A stretch of 64,000 nt of DNA from Oegoconia quadripuncta (lineage: Eukaryota > Arthropoda > Insecta > Lepidoptera > Autostichidae): positions 38,974,962 to 39,038,961 of the forward strand of contig OX438741.1 in NCBI GenBank assembly GCA_949316235.1. The letters are read 5' to 3'. A program made the position numbers and the translations under genes. The notes beneath the pieces were generated by a model. The model had not been told where the DNA came from. It saw only the letters and a list, made by a program, of their open reading frames with translations, and searched no databases. Within the stretch, counting starts at the first letter, position 1. Each line of letters begins with the position of its first letter. Below are positions 22,549 through 32,580 of this stretch, piece after piece.

Positions 22549-23234
22549 CAATAAATAGCAATAAATACCGCGATATATTCATTTAGTTACAAAACCAATT
22601 TCTGTTAAATATAATTAATACTAGACAAACACAAAAGTAGTACAGGTTACTATGAGAATCGTAATAACGTTTGGAGCCACTCAGATCCGAAATAAGTTAG
22701 CAATATTCTGTAATATGAAAATAAACCTTAAACCTTAAACTTTCCCAAGTTTAGATAGGGAATCGTATTCGGGACGATAGTGTAGCAGTCGAATTTCAAT
22801 AGACCCCTGTGTCTAGCCACCATATCGATATGAAAACACCGATTACTTTCCGATTTATACGAACGAAAAAATGCATATAACGTAGAAAACGTCTTTTACC
22901 TTCTCCTCACCCCCCGCCCCGAGCGCCGCGCGACGTTTGCACTGAAATGCAAACAGCATTTCACTTCCCAGGACTAAGGAATGCTGCAATTTAGAGACTT
23001 TTTCATTTTAATATTCTATTTATGCGCTATGAAAAAGACGGTTTATTTACTTAGTAAGGATATCTTCAACAGCCTATCGGAGAACATAACCGTCATTAGT
23101 AGCGTCATTTGCATCGCTTTCGTTGGGATGATTTTATAATTAGCAGACTGAGAAAGGTAGCAGTTGGCGATTAAATATTACAAACAACACTTGTATGGTA
23201 ACACCGTCGCAATGATGGGAGTGTATCCCTTAGT

Positions 23235-23300
23235 CTACGACGAAGAACTCTCTCTTCGTCGTAGAAATATATTGCTGCCTCTCTAGGCAGCAATATATTT
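23235..23300. repeat. two back-to-back perfect hairpins
   Basis: 23235-23264 has 12-bp arms (CTACGACGAAGA) with loop ACTCTC. 23265-23300 has 16-bp arms (AAATATATTGCTGCCT) with loop CTCT. They abut with no gap. The arms are perfect. No terminator or RNA gene context is seen. Confidence 0.85.
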
Positions 23301-23304
23301 TAAA

Positions 23305-23475
23305 ATAAATATTTATCATCTAGTCCCGAATTTATCAAAGCTTATAACATGGATACTAGGTAAGTCGTGAACATATACATAAATATTTATATAAATTTCA
23401 ATGACTCGGGAATAAATGTTTGTGTCACACAAATACGGAAATGACGGGATTTGAACTGACGAGCGTTGGTTGCAA
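23305..23475 (-). mobile_element. diverged SINE-2, head truncated
   Basis: Minus-strand motifs include CATCTAGTCCCGAATT, ATGGATACTAGGTAAG, ACATAAATATTTATATAAAT and GACTCGGGAATAAATG. The B-box region is degenerate (GACGGGATTTGAACTGACG). A LINE-A tail begins at 23482, replacing the head. Confidence 0.7.
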
Positions 23476-23481
23476 AGGCAA

Positions 23482-23655
23482 TATCAAATCAAATCAAAAA
23501 TGCTCTATTTTGTAGGTACACAGGGTACACTTAAAACAGTCAGATTTTACATTTTTAAAGCTACTGCTTCTTCAAAAGGTAATTTTCGAGAAGAACAAAC
23601 AAGAAATTCGAGAGGTTGCTCTTTTTTAAAAAAAGGTTTTTATATTACAAAATTA
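23482..23655 (-). mobile_element. LINE-A 3' UTR fragment
   Basis: On the minus strand it carries the LINE-A signature AAAGAGCAACCTCTCG, TTGTTCTTCTCG, and a TTTGATTTGAT tail at its 3' end. The rest of the element is missing. Compare 28601-28770 and 58893-59495. Confidence 0.7.
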
Positions 23656-24354
23656 TTAATTATCATTGTATATTATAATATTTCATTATTAATTGTGAAA
23701 TAGCTTGGTTATGCGAACGGGCTGGTTATCGAAAATTGTACTTGTGTAGTAGTGATTTATTTTCCAAATGTCTAGAATTTGCTAAAATTTTCACTGAGTT
23801 TGGATTAGATACAAAAGATTTTGGATTAGATACAAAACATACAAAAACCGCCTGGGTCTTACACCTGAAAATTAATCCGACAAACAATCAGCACATCTAC
23901 GAGTATTGTCGAGTTACGATGCGCCAGACGCAATGGCTACAAATTAACGCATAATCCTCCCTCTTTTAAAATTACCTCACCTTCAATATAGAGAACACAG
24001 CCATAGTTGATAAGGAACAAATCGGACCCATCCTCGTGGGGCGAGGGGCGCAAGACGGATCAGATAACAAAGGACAGAAAGTTTTCGACATGACCCCCGG
24101 TCAATTTCTGCTGAAAGCGTTTTCACATTTCAATCGTAGCGGTAAAATATGAAGGTATGTATTGGCGCTTCCAACCATTAAGTAGATGAGGTATGGTTTA
24201 TGAGAAATCCTTGATGGTGGCATCAACCACGACTCTATTGATTTAATCGGTCTTCACCAATTCGGCAGAAGTCCTGTAACCCGTTGGACATAGGATAAAA
24301 ACATCTCTATACTCTAGACTGAAACGTTTCTTCATCCGTCTTCTGGAAATACTA

Positions 24355-24450
24355 TCCATTTCAAAGCAACTGTTTAGAAGCCGCCTGCATTCAGCGACTT
24401 CCTGCAACTTTCATCTTTCACCTTGTGGGTGGACATCCCACGCTGCGCTG
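24355..24450 (-). mobile_element. RTE-like LINE fragment
   Basis: CAGCGACTTCCTGCAACTTT and CACCTTGTGGGTGGACATCC match the reverse-oriented RTE-type C-terminal region known from lepidopteran genomes. No frame is kept. Confidence 0.5.
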
Positions 24451-24549
24451 GCCAAACCAAAATATAAAATATATATATATATACAGAATATAAAAATGTT
24501 ATATTTTTATTTGTGCATCATAATATATCACAGACGCCAAAGAAACATC

Positions 24550-24875
24550 TTTTTTTTTTATGCACAACGGGTTTGTACTTGACCTCAATCACACCTGATG
24601 TTAAGTGAATAAGGTCGAAGGTGGAATCGTACTGACCCGAAAACCCCAACGCATTTGGGGGACTGGCTATCTTATCTTTGACAACCGGAACACAACAATG
24701 CTATTAATATTTTTGCTTTGCGGCATGTTTAGATAAGATGATGGTAGCTAGCCAGGCGGACATTTAAAATGCCCTACCACCAACCAAACCGAGTACTAAA
24801 CATGTACCCCGCTGGGGATCGAACCCGCGACCTCCAGATCGTAAATGTTGTTTACGTTGAGCCAGGGAGGCGGTT
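24550..24875 (-). mobile_element. SINE-1, full length
   Basis: It runs from the poly-T (TATGCACAACGGGTTTG) to AACCGCCTCC read in reverse. The B box GGTTCGATCCCCAGCGGGG is intact. The A-box region reads CTGGCTCAACGTAAAC. A 3-4 bp deletion lies in the GAAGATGAGG segment. Confidence 0.9.
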
Positions 24876-25337
24876 AAAATCTAGCACTTTACATCGCATT
24901 TAAATGTGTAATGTTAGTCGTTAAGTATCCGTTAAGCATTAAAGAAGAGCCTTGCCTTTGATGTGTTTAATTCAAACTGAAAAGCAAACACTCTTGTGAT
25001 TTGACATTGCCGGGTGCATCTAACAAGATCTCTTTTAAAGTGAAGTCGGCTTACTAGGGTTTCTAAACTTTTATGAATAAATTCTGTCACTGTCTGGGTA
25101 TGTGCCACTGTGTATTTGTACGACTAAACGCAATTAATAAACAAATAATTACCGGTGTTAATACCGGTAGTATTAGACTTGAGGTCATCAATAGACCATC
25201 ATTGTTGTATTGCCATAGAAAAATATGAGAGCCAGAGAAATTATCGGATCATGAATCAGTCGATTCTGAGTCCTCAAAGAATTAACGCTTCTTGAACCCC
25301 TGAATAGAGGCCGAAGCTTATCTGTCTTATATAACTA

Positions 25338-25558
25338 ATATTATAAATGTGAAAGTTTGGATGTTTGTTTATTTGATTGTTTGTGGCTCAATCACGACGA
25401 AACGGATGAACGGATTTGAATGAAATTTGGTATATAGATAGATCATACCCTGGATTGAAACAAAGGATATTTTTTATCCCGATAAGTTCCCGCGGGATAA
25501 ATAAATTTCTGCGATAAACTTATTCCACGCAGGCGAAGCCGCAGGCGGAAAGCTAGTA
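25338..25558 (-). repeat. repeat E copy
   Basis: It starts ACTAATATTATAAATGTGAA and ends GAAGCCGCAGGCGGAAAGCT. Internal motifs GAATGAAATTTGGTATATAG and GGATATTTTTTATCCCG match the other copies. It is complete at both ends. Confidence 0.75.
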
Positions 25559-25559
25559 G

Positions 25560-26500
25560 AATATAAATCATTATTTTGGAAAGTTTACGGCATCAGTACG
25601 GGGTGATAGTAAAGTTCACTTATTATACCAGATGAGCTCGTTTTCATACAAAGCTACCAGTAGTATCCCTGCCAAATCTACGAGCAGATAACATAAAACG
25701 TTCATCGTTCTTCACCGTCCTCGCGCATATCTACCTATGTTTTATTCCCGCTCGCGCCCCGTGCCATTGCGGACCTCGAGAGAGAATTCTCTCCAGTTTT
25801 ACACTTCCCCTGGAAGTTGTGACGGAAATATTTGATCGGAATTTCATGAGAGAAAAGGATTTAAGCATCGTTCGTTTCTATTACAGAATTTTCACCGTTG
25901 AATTATGTTACGGTGGGGGATATTAATATCGACTGACGAGACGGCTTGTTTAAGTTGGAGATCAATTATTTCCTACTTTTATGACGGTACGCCTCTGATT
26001 AGACTAGTCTAGCTCTAGTGTCTGCTTAAGTGTACCTAAGTGACAAAATTGTCATTCTGCCGTGTATGTATAAAAATAATAGACAACATATTTGTGTTTT
26101 CGCAGTAGCAGTAGCATTTGCTACTGTGCTTTTAATCAAGTAAGCCATTATGCTTCGTAGCGATTAGGGTGACACACTTCATGAAATTCCACTTAAATTG
26201 CGCTTTGGAAAAGGCTGTACAAATATCATCAGTTTTACATCCCCACTGTTGGGGAATAGCCTTTTTTTTTAACGCGGGGAAACGCGTTACGCGAGCGACG
26301 CGACGGTTATGTGGGACTCACCTCCCTGTCGGGAGAGATACCCACTCATTCGCGGAGGAAGTCTAGCTCACCCTCCTTAGGGGGGCGCTGTCGTGCCTCA
26401 CATCGCGATCAGCGAGCGGTAATGAATGAATGTGCACGTAAGCTCTCCACTATGATCGGCTATCTTCGAGAGCACTAGCCAAACCGATAGGAACCGAAAT
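25560..26500. other. no supported gene
   Basis: Unique-looking sequence with short frames. The region 26260-26430 is GC-rich (AACGCGTTACGCGAGCGACG), but no splice-bounded frame was found. Confidence 0.35.
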
Positions 26501-26753
26501 GACTCATCTTCGAAGGTTGAAGCTTACTGACCCGGAAACCCCAACACATTTAGGGGACTGGCTATCTTGTCTCTGACAACCGGAACACAACAATGCTATT
26601 AACATTGCTGCTTGGCGGCAGATTTAGATAAGATGGTGGTAGCTAGCCAGGCGGACATTTAAAACCAACCAAACCGAGTACTTAAACATGTACCCCGCGA
26701 AATTCGAATCGTAAACCCAATGTTGTTTACATTGAGCCACGGAGGCGGTTAAA
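26501..26753 (-). mobile_element. SINE-1, 3' end truncated
   Basis: It begins within the CATCTTCGAAGGTTGAAGC part and ends ATTGAGCCACGGAGGCGGTT, so the head is present but the A-tail is lost. Part of the B-box segment is deleted (CCCCGCGAAATTCGAATCG). Confidence 0.8.
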
Positions 26754-27103
26754 GAGAGTATCACCGAAGTGAATTTATAGAAGATCTTTTAAGGAAATAA
26801 TCATCAAAATTAATCAACACAATTATTGGGTCAATAACCTATTACCCACTCTTCCCACTGTAACACTGTGAGCCAAGATCAACAGTGGTACTCTTCATGG
26901 TGTCTACTTAAGGTAGAGGATGCTCTGCGTAACTATATTACTATCTTTTGGTTGGTTGCGAGGTCGTGACTAACAAAATGCAAATATTTGCAGCGATACA
27001 GTGCAAACTAGTGATGCAGGTATTTACAGCCTGTTATAAACTGACATCTAACTAAATTAATTAATTGATTGATGAAATGGATTAATTATTTAATTCTTCT
27101 TCA

Positions 27104-27180
27104 ATTTAAGAGCTATGCTCTTGTCGGAGGAGTAACGACCATGTCTCTTTACTTTCCGCCCTCGTTTTAACCTCTTGGTA
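27104..27180 (-). repeat. 80-bp dispersed repeat, inverted copy
   Basis: AATTTAAGAGCTATGCTCTT through TTTCCGCCCTCGTTTTAA is the reverse complement of 13433-13512. The adjoining CCTCTTGGTACGACACGACA suggests the parent repeat is longer. Confidence 0.6.
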
Positions 27181-27585
27181 CGACACGACATTCACCTTTT
27201 CTATCACTTGGTCAAAGTAATTACGCCTAGGTCTTCCCCTTCCCCTCTTAATTAATTAATTAATTAATAATCTTTTGTTTCTTTTAATTTAGTTTCCTTA
27301 CCTACTAGATTGTATTGTATGTATGCGGGACTCAAAAGGCCACATTGATTGATGAGCAATAATAAAGTATTTTTTTTATTATCTTGGAGCCCATAAATTA
27401 GAGAAGAGTTAAAGGTGTGAAGTGGGAACAAACTTTCCTAAACTCATCGTGCTATAAATGAATGTCTACGTCCTGGAGCCAGACCACAGCTGCTGGAGAA
27501 TGCTCATAGAGTTCTACCAGACCGCCGGGGAAATGACTGCCGGAGCACTCATTCATAATACGGGCAATCGTCCGCTCCAGTTTAA

Positions 27586-27734
27586 GGCCCGTATTTCAGA
27601 ATATTGCTCTAGCATAGATCTGCGCTTGAGCATAGTCAGGAAGAGATGCCGCTATACAAGTTACATAAAGCTGTCCCTTTTTAACTGTCCTCAAGCGAAG
27701 ATCTCTGCTTGAACAACATTCTGAAATACGGGCC
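27586..27734. mobile_element. MITE-5, 149 bp, TAA target duplication
   Basis: The termini GGCCCGTATTTCAGAATATT and the reverse of the right end differ by one base across 21 bp. TAA flanks both sides (27583-27585 and 27735-27737). The inverted similarity extends inward (CTTGAG near 27627 and CTCAAGCGAAGATC near 27692). A 3-bp TAA duplication is typical of PIF/Harbinger elements. There is no coding capacity. Confidence 0.8.
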
Positions 27735-27872
27735 TAAGTTTGATAACCTACTTTTGAAATCTCTTAAAAAATTGAATACATTTAGAATAGAATGCATTTA
27801 TTCGTCGACCATGACACAAGTCATTTAACCTACATTATACACATACAATATAGAATAATAATAATAATAATA

Positions 27873-28095
27873 AATATTTCGGACACTTACACCAATCATC
27901 TAGTCCCAAACTAAGCAAAGCTTGTACTATGGATACTAGAAAACGGATAAACATACATAAATATTTATATAAACATCCAAGACTCGGGAATAAATATTCG
28001 TATTCATCACACAAACATTTACCCCTCGCGGGATTCGAACCCGCAACCGTTTTTTTCGCTGATCGGGTCACTATCCACTACACCAATCGGTCGTC
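27873..28095 (-). mobile_element. SINE-2, full length
   Basis: It runs from AAATATTTCGGACACTTACA to CACCAATCGGTCGTC on the reverse. The B box GGTTCGAATCCCGCGAGG is intact, and an ATA microsatellite sits at the tail side. There is a small insertion of T in the AACCGTTTTTTTCGC segment. Confidence 0.9.
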
Positions 28096-28600
28096 TGGTG
28101 GTACTACTGGATAAATACTGGGTTGGTATACAGTTAAAACTAATATCAGGAGACGTGACCCATATCAGGGGCAACGAAATGGTCCAGACTCAGCATGTGC
28201 TGTGGGTAGAAACACGCAGCGCTGTTCATTCTGCAAAAAACTGCATGTGTAACTTGGCTCAAAAGTTGGAAAATATTTTCCAACAAACTCGAGGTGAAAT
28301 AAACTTCATAAAAAGTGTTCGCCTCACTAAATATTACCGAGCAACTCGCGAGGCGCCGGTTCACGAAGTTTATTCATGACGTAAGTGAGTTGTGACGTCA
28401 CGTGAAGTCGACCGTTCCCTCAGAGCGAGTAACTTAATAACCTCCCCGCGACCATGCACCTGGTACGTAATACGGAAAGATGAACCGAACATTGGTAAGA
28501 AAATGTAGTACCTGTTACTAAAAGTTTAGAGGCTGTGGGCAAAGAGCACTGCCTAAGTTTCTGGCTATTGCTGTAATAATTCAGGTAACAACTTCTGTTA

Positions 28601-28770
28601 AAGTCAAGAATGCTTTATTTTGTATGTACACAGGGTACACTCTAAATAGGCAATTTTACATTTCTTGAGATACTGCTTGTTCAAAATGCAATTTTCCCCT
28701 GAGAAGAACAAGCAAGAAACTCAAAGGGTTGCTCTTTTAGAAATAGGTTTTTATATTCCAAGAAGGTTTT
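28601..28770 (-). mobile_element. LINE-A 3' UTR fragment
   Basis: Motifs AATGCTTTATTTTGTATGTA, CACAGGGTACACTC and AAGAAACTCAAAGGGTTGCT match 23482-23655. It is 5'-truncated, with no coding part. Confidence 0.7.
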
Positions 28771-28784
28771 TATATAAAACTAAT

Positions 28785-28890
28785 TTCCGACCGCGGCTTC
28801 GCCTGCGTGGTATAACTTTATCGCGGTTATTTGTTTATCCTGCGGGATCTATTCACTTTATAGGGATAAAAAATATCCTATGTCTTAATA
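28785..28890 (+). repeat. repeat E, 5' part only
   Basis: CCGCGGCTTCGCCTGCGTGG, GTTTATCCTGCGGGATC and GGATAAAAAATATCCTATGT match repeat E, broken off before the TTTATAATATTAG end by SINE-3. Confidence 0.65.
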
Positions 28891-29149
28891 AATAAATAAA
28901 TATCCTTAGACATACACACAGCGTCAACTAGTTCCACAGTTAGCAACTATAGGCTTGTGTTGTGGATACCAGATGGTTGATAAACTACACAAATACATTT
29001 CTTTTGTAAATAAAAACATATATAAATGGTAAACATCCATAACTCGGGAACACATGTCTGTATTCATCATATGCCCCTTGCAGGATTCGAACCCGCGACC
29101 TTTTGGTATAGCAGTCAGAATTTTTAACCACTACACCAAACAGGTCGTC
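28891..29149 (-). mobile_element. SINE-3, full length
   Basis: On the minus strand, GACGACCTGTTTGGTGTAGT forms the tRNA-like head and GGTCGCGGGTTCGAATCC the B box. The body is CATCTGGTATCCACAACACA, and the end is AACTAGTTGACGCTGTGTGT. It shares body architecture with SINE-2 but has a different head. Confidence 0.9.
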
Positions 29150-29540
29150 AACCTAACGTGACATAACTTTCATTAGGTAAGTAACATCGCTGAGTAGAGC
29201 TGCATTTGCGAACGAAATGTGGTCAAATCGCACGTACCTACACCCTGGAGTACCTCATTATTACTGAATAATTGCTATAAAATTTAATGAACCACTTATA
29301 ACTGTAAAATGAAAATTTAGAATACCCCCGAGAAAACAAGGGATTAAACTAAAATGTTTGAACTCGTAGGCGTCTATGGAATATGACGTGGTCGATAAAA
29401 ATCAATCGGTGGATTTCTCCATTAACCTTCACTCAGTATTCTATTCCGGATTAATATAAATAAACACTCGAAGTAATTACATTTCGAATTAACGATCTTT
29501 CGAGACAGTAACCATCGAGCTGACGTTTATAAAGTATAAA
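29150..29540. other. no supported feature
   Basis: A short repeat F piece near 29310-29345 (GAAAATTTAGAATACCCCCG). Nothing else is supported. Confidence 0.35.
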
Positions 29541-29775
29541 TATATTTCGGAAATTTACACCAATCATCTAGTCCCAAACTAACCAAAGCTTGTACTATGG
29601 GTACTAGATAACGAATAAACATACATAAATATTTATATAAACATCCATGACTCGGGAAGAAAATGTTCGTATTCATCACACAAACATATGCCCCTAGCGG
29701 GATTCGAACTATGACTGTAAGTACTGTCTTCTGGTATATTGGTCAGAGTTGCTAACCACTACACCAAAGGTCGTC
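29541..29775 (-). mobile_element. SINE-2 body with SINE-3 head (chimera)
   Basis: The body is SINE-2 (CATCTAGTCCCAAACTAACC, AACATACATAAATATTTATA). The head read on the minus strand is SINE-3 type: CTTTGGTGTAGTGG then TTAGCAACTCTGACC. The middle (CAGAAGACAGTACTTACAGT) is disturbed. It is the reciprocal arrangement to the copy at 16891-17152. Confidence 0.75.
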
Positions 29776-29779
29776 ATCA

Positions 29780-30175
29780 ATATGATTGTAAGTACATTTG
29801 GTTCCACTTCGTGTTAAAAATATAAAACATACAATAATATTACAACAAAAACTTCTAAACCCTGTACCATGAGGAATAAGTAACATCTAGCCTTTAGGAG
29901 AAATCAAAACGCCACACCCGATAATATGTTAGTTTTCTTACTCGACCGAGAATCGAACTTTAAACCAAACAGATTTAGTGTCATATTGCTGTGACACCCG
30001 TAATTATGATGCCAGCTTTAACGATTATCCCCACAAATATCTCGTCGCACGTACGACTGCTCGTAAAAACCTCATCAAACTTTCATCGCTTGATGACACT
30101 TACAGGAGTCTCTAAGAGGGTAATTTGTTATACAGCTGACATATAGCCGTTTTAACAATTAGTATCTACCTAACC
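29780..30175. other. no supported feature
   Basis: Short frames only. Two CCTAA units at 30168 are too few to be telomeric. Confidence 0.35.
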
Positions 30176-30371
30176 TAACCTCAATCACACCTGATGTTAA
30201 GTGAAGATGAGGTCGAAGGTGGAAGCGTACTGATCCGGAAACCCCAAAATTGGGGGTCTGGCTATCTTATCTCTGACAACCGGAACACAACAAAGCTATT
30301 AACATTGCTGCTTGGCGGCAGATTTAGATAAGATGGTGGTAGCTAGCCAGGCGGACATTTAAATAACCCTA
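30176..30371 (-). mobile_element. SINE-1 broken by the LTR element
   Basis: CCTCAATCACACCTGATGTT through GGCGGACATTTAAATAACCC matches SINE-1 up to 30371, where the LTR begins. The rest of the SINE does not appear beyond the right LTR remnant, so one flank was deleted after insertion. Confidence 0.85.
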
Positions 30372-30491
30372 CTGTTATGTCAAGGATCAAGGAAGCAACT
30401 TAAACGAACGGTAGCTGTAAGCGCACTGGTTTTATTCGAGGTAGGGTGGGCGCACGCACACATGCGCATCTATACAAACACATACATAACA
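30372..30491 (-). repeat. 3' LTR, 120 bp
   Basis: It starts TGTTATG and ends CATAACA in element orientation, with an internal CGAATAAAACC that can serve as a polyadenylation signal. A purine-rich tract (AGAGGGAGGAAT) lies directly before it on the minus strand, as expected for plus-strand priming. Confidence 0.85.
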
Positions 30492-30596
30492 ATTCCTCCC
30501 TCTAATTAACAATTAATTAGGTACTACTTATCACAACAGACTACAAATATTTCTTGTAATTGACCTTAGGTCGGTTGCGTACCAGTCTTTGGTTTA

Positions 30597-31950
30597 CTAT
30601 TTTGCCCTCGCACTTTCCCTGTCCGGTGATCCAGTTACTTCCTCTGATGCGGCTTCGTGGTATTCCTCATCGGACGTGGATGACGCCGTCGGTTCTGATA
30701 AAGGCACGTCACCAGCGGAGGCCAGTATGCTCTTCCGGTGTGATGTAGGGGGCTCATTACAATTAGGTATCGCAGGTTGCTCCTCTCCCTCGTGGTCGAG
30801 CTCCGCTTCGCCGCCCGACAGTAAGCCCGACAACTCCACTGACTCGCATGGTGCAGAGGTCATGGGCATAACATCCTGGACAGTTATGTCTATAATGTCC
30901 CCGCCCAGGTCATTGGCCTTTAAACTACCTTTATACAGCACTACCTGATTTAGGTGTTTAGTTACCAAAACAGACGTTTCCCAATCTTTGATAACGTACA
31001 TTAATCTACCTTTTCTTTTAATAATAGTACCCCTACCCCAATTACACTTATGATTTTGAAAGAACTTTTTATACAGTACATAATCACCTGGTTCTAATGA
31101 TTGTTTATTTTTACCTCCATAATTTTTACTCTGTGAACACTGTTTATTGTGTACATTATTGGTTAATTCGGTGGAGGTGGGAGACGAAGACAAATCTTTG
31201 GAATTAATCATTATATCTAAACGTGACCTCATTTTGCGGCCATACACTAGTTCTGCAGGGGAGAACCCAGTAGTTGAGTGCAAGGAATTCCTATAGTCAA
31301 ACAGATACTTAAGTAATTTACGATTCGAAATCTTTATATTACGACTTGTCATAATACAGGATTTAATACCCTTTTTTACAATTTTCACATAGCTTTCAGC
31401 CTGGCCATTGCTGGATGGGTGATATGTGGGTGACGTCAAATGTGAAATTCCGTTTAATTCGCAAAAATCTTGGAACTCACGTGATATAAACGCTGTGCCA
31501 TTGTCACTAACGATAGGATGGGGTAGTCCAAATCTTGACATGAAATCATATAATTTATCGATTACTGCAGCAGAACTCGTCGAATTATTCATATTATAAA
31601 CATCTACCCATTTCGTATATGCGTCGACTACTACTAGATATGTATGACCATTGATGGGACCGAGGAAGTCTATATGTATCCTATGAAACGGTAAGGAAGG
31701 GTATTTCCATGGTGAAAGTGGCACACGCGATGGCGAGGGTCTTAAACGTATATCATTTATTTTACACGGCCAGCCGTTTAATATAAATCCGATTACCTTC
31801 TTTAGGGTTACATCTTTTCGTGTCTCTTCCTGTAACTTAGCAACCGTTATAGGTAAACTTCCTTCGATCACGAAATTAATATACGCCGCTCGATCGTCGT
31901 CGAAACACGTGTCTGTGGCTCTCTGCCCCCCTATAGCCCCCCTATATATA
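30597..31950 (-). pseudogene. pol: gypsy-type integrase, core and C-terminus
   Basis: The frame opens at 31988, but its first 15 or so residues come from the antisense of an inverted duplicate. Homology starts near GQRATDTCFDDDRAAYINFV. The integrase core shows the catalytic triad at D107 (IHIDFLG), D162 (SDNGTAF) and E198 (GQAES). Exactly 35 residues separate the last two, as in DD35E enzymes. The HHCC zinc region that should lie before LSPWKYP is missing, with a join near residue 84. The Ser/Glu-rich C-terminus ends before the polypurine tract. Confidence 0.85.
30656..30810 (-). repeat. source of a 155-bp inverted duplication
   Basis: This part of the integrase C-terminal coding region (encoding the Ser/Asp/Glu-rich tail) is repeated in opposite orientation at 31955-32109, with one mismatch seen in 155 bp (ACCTAATTG context, C for T). 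Confidence 0.9.
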
Positions 31951-31954
31951 TGGC

Positions 31955-32109
31955 CGAAGCGGAGCTCGACCACGAGGGAGAGGAGCAACCTGCGACACCT
32001 AATTGTAATGAGCCCCCTACATCACACCGGAAGAGCATACTGGCCTCCGCTGGTGACGTGCCTTTATCAGAACCGACGGCGTCATCCACGTCCGATGAGG
32101 AATACCACG
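31955..32109 (+). repeat. 155-bp inverted duplicate inside the element
   Basis: It runs from CGAAGCGGAGCTCGACCACG to GATGAGGAATACCACG and is the reverse complement of 30656-30810. It sits between the gag remnant and the integrase remnant, where protease and reverse transcriptase should be. The opposite join lies next to CCCCCCTATAG repeats. Confidence 0.9.
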
Positions 32110-32492
32110 TTGCTGAATTTACACTGCGCAGTCAGACCGCGTAGTCTCGCCGCCCACTGTACATAACTTTCGCCTGGCTGTTGGTTCGCAGAAAAAAATT
32201 TATGCCGTTCGCTGAACCCAACTAACTTCGGAGTGAAGTGGGCATCCAAGAGAATCACGATGTCCTCGTGTGGTACGTTTTCCAACTCCTTGGGCAACGC
32301 GAGATCCGCCGCGAGCCTGTACGTGCCGTCGGTGAGTGCGCTTAGGAAGATCGCTCGTCTCTTGATTCCACCCTGATCACTTGCTTCGTTAATGCTATTC
32401 GCGATGAACCATTGATTTAATCGACTCTTATACTTCTTCCAATCTTGAATATTGTGGTCGAAACTCGACAAAATACCAAAATGTGAACTCAT
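32110..32492 (-). pseudogene. gag: gag N-terminal remnant
   Basis: From ATG at 32492 the frame reads MSSHFGILSSFDHNIQDWKK, then YKSRLNQWFIANSINEASDQ, with later YVQWAARLRGLTAQCKF. This is a capsid-type gag of gypsy-like insect elements (W-x-KYKSRL-QWF and YVQWAARLR are typical). Homology breaks at about residue 127 where the inverted duplicate starts. The nucleocapsid zinc knuckle is missing. Confidence 0.8.
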
Positions 32493-32515
32493 TTTAATAT
32501 ATTTTTTTTTTGTGT

Positions 32516-32531
32516 GGGTACTCGTCGCCAC
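32516..32531 (-). promoter_or_regulatory. primer-binding site
   Basis: Directly inside the 5' LTR remnant the minus strand reads GTGGCGACGAGTACCC. A TGG one base after the LTR end is where a tRNA 3' CCA pairs. The tRNA species was not determined. Confidence 0.6.
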
Positions 32532-32580
32532 TGTTATGTCAAGGATCAAGGAAGCAACTTAAACGAACGGTAGCTGTAAG
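32532..32580 (-). repeat. 5' LTR remnant, 49 bp
   Basis: It is identical to the inner 49 bp of the other LTR (TGTTATGTCAAGGATCAAGG in plus orientation). It stops at CTGTAAG, beyond which LINE-C sequence begins. The promoter part of the LTR is therefore gone. Confidence 0.85.

Larger units (their letters stand above)
30372..32580 (-). mobile_element. defective Ty3/gypsy-type LTR retrotransposon
   Basis: Read on the minus strand: remnant 5' LTR, primer-binding site, gag start, a large deletion, an inverted piece of the element's own tail, the integrase core and C-terminus, a polypurine tract and the 3' LTR. Protease, reverse transcriptase and RNase H are absent, as is the zinc-binding part of integrase. 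The 49 LTR bases present at both ends are identical, suggesting a young element. No target duplication can be read because the right end is truncated. Confidence 0.85.

Noticed and set aside
27458..27585. Exon upstream of MITE-5
   Set aside because: Both strands are open over about 120 bp, no consistent donor and acceptor pair was found, and the sequence resembles repeat DNA.
30160..30180. Telomeric CCTAA repeat
   Set aside because: Only two units are present; this is chance or part of a SINE junction.
30589..30948. 119-codon plus-strand ORF
   Set aside because: It is the antisense shadow of the integrase C-terminus.
31909..32166. Plus-strand ORFs of 85 and 64 codons
   Set aside because: They come from the inverted duplicate of the integrase tail and the antisense of gag.
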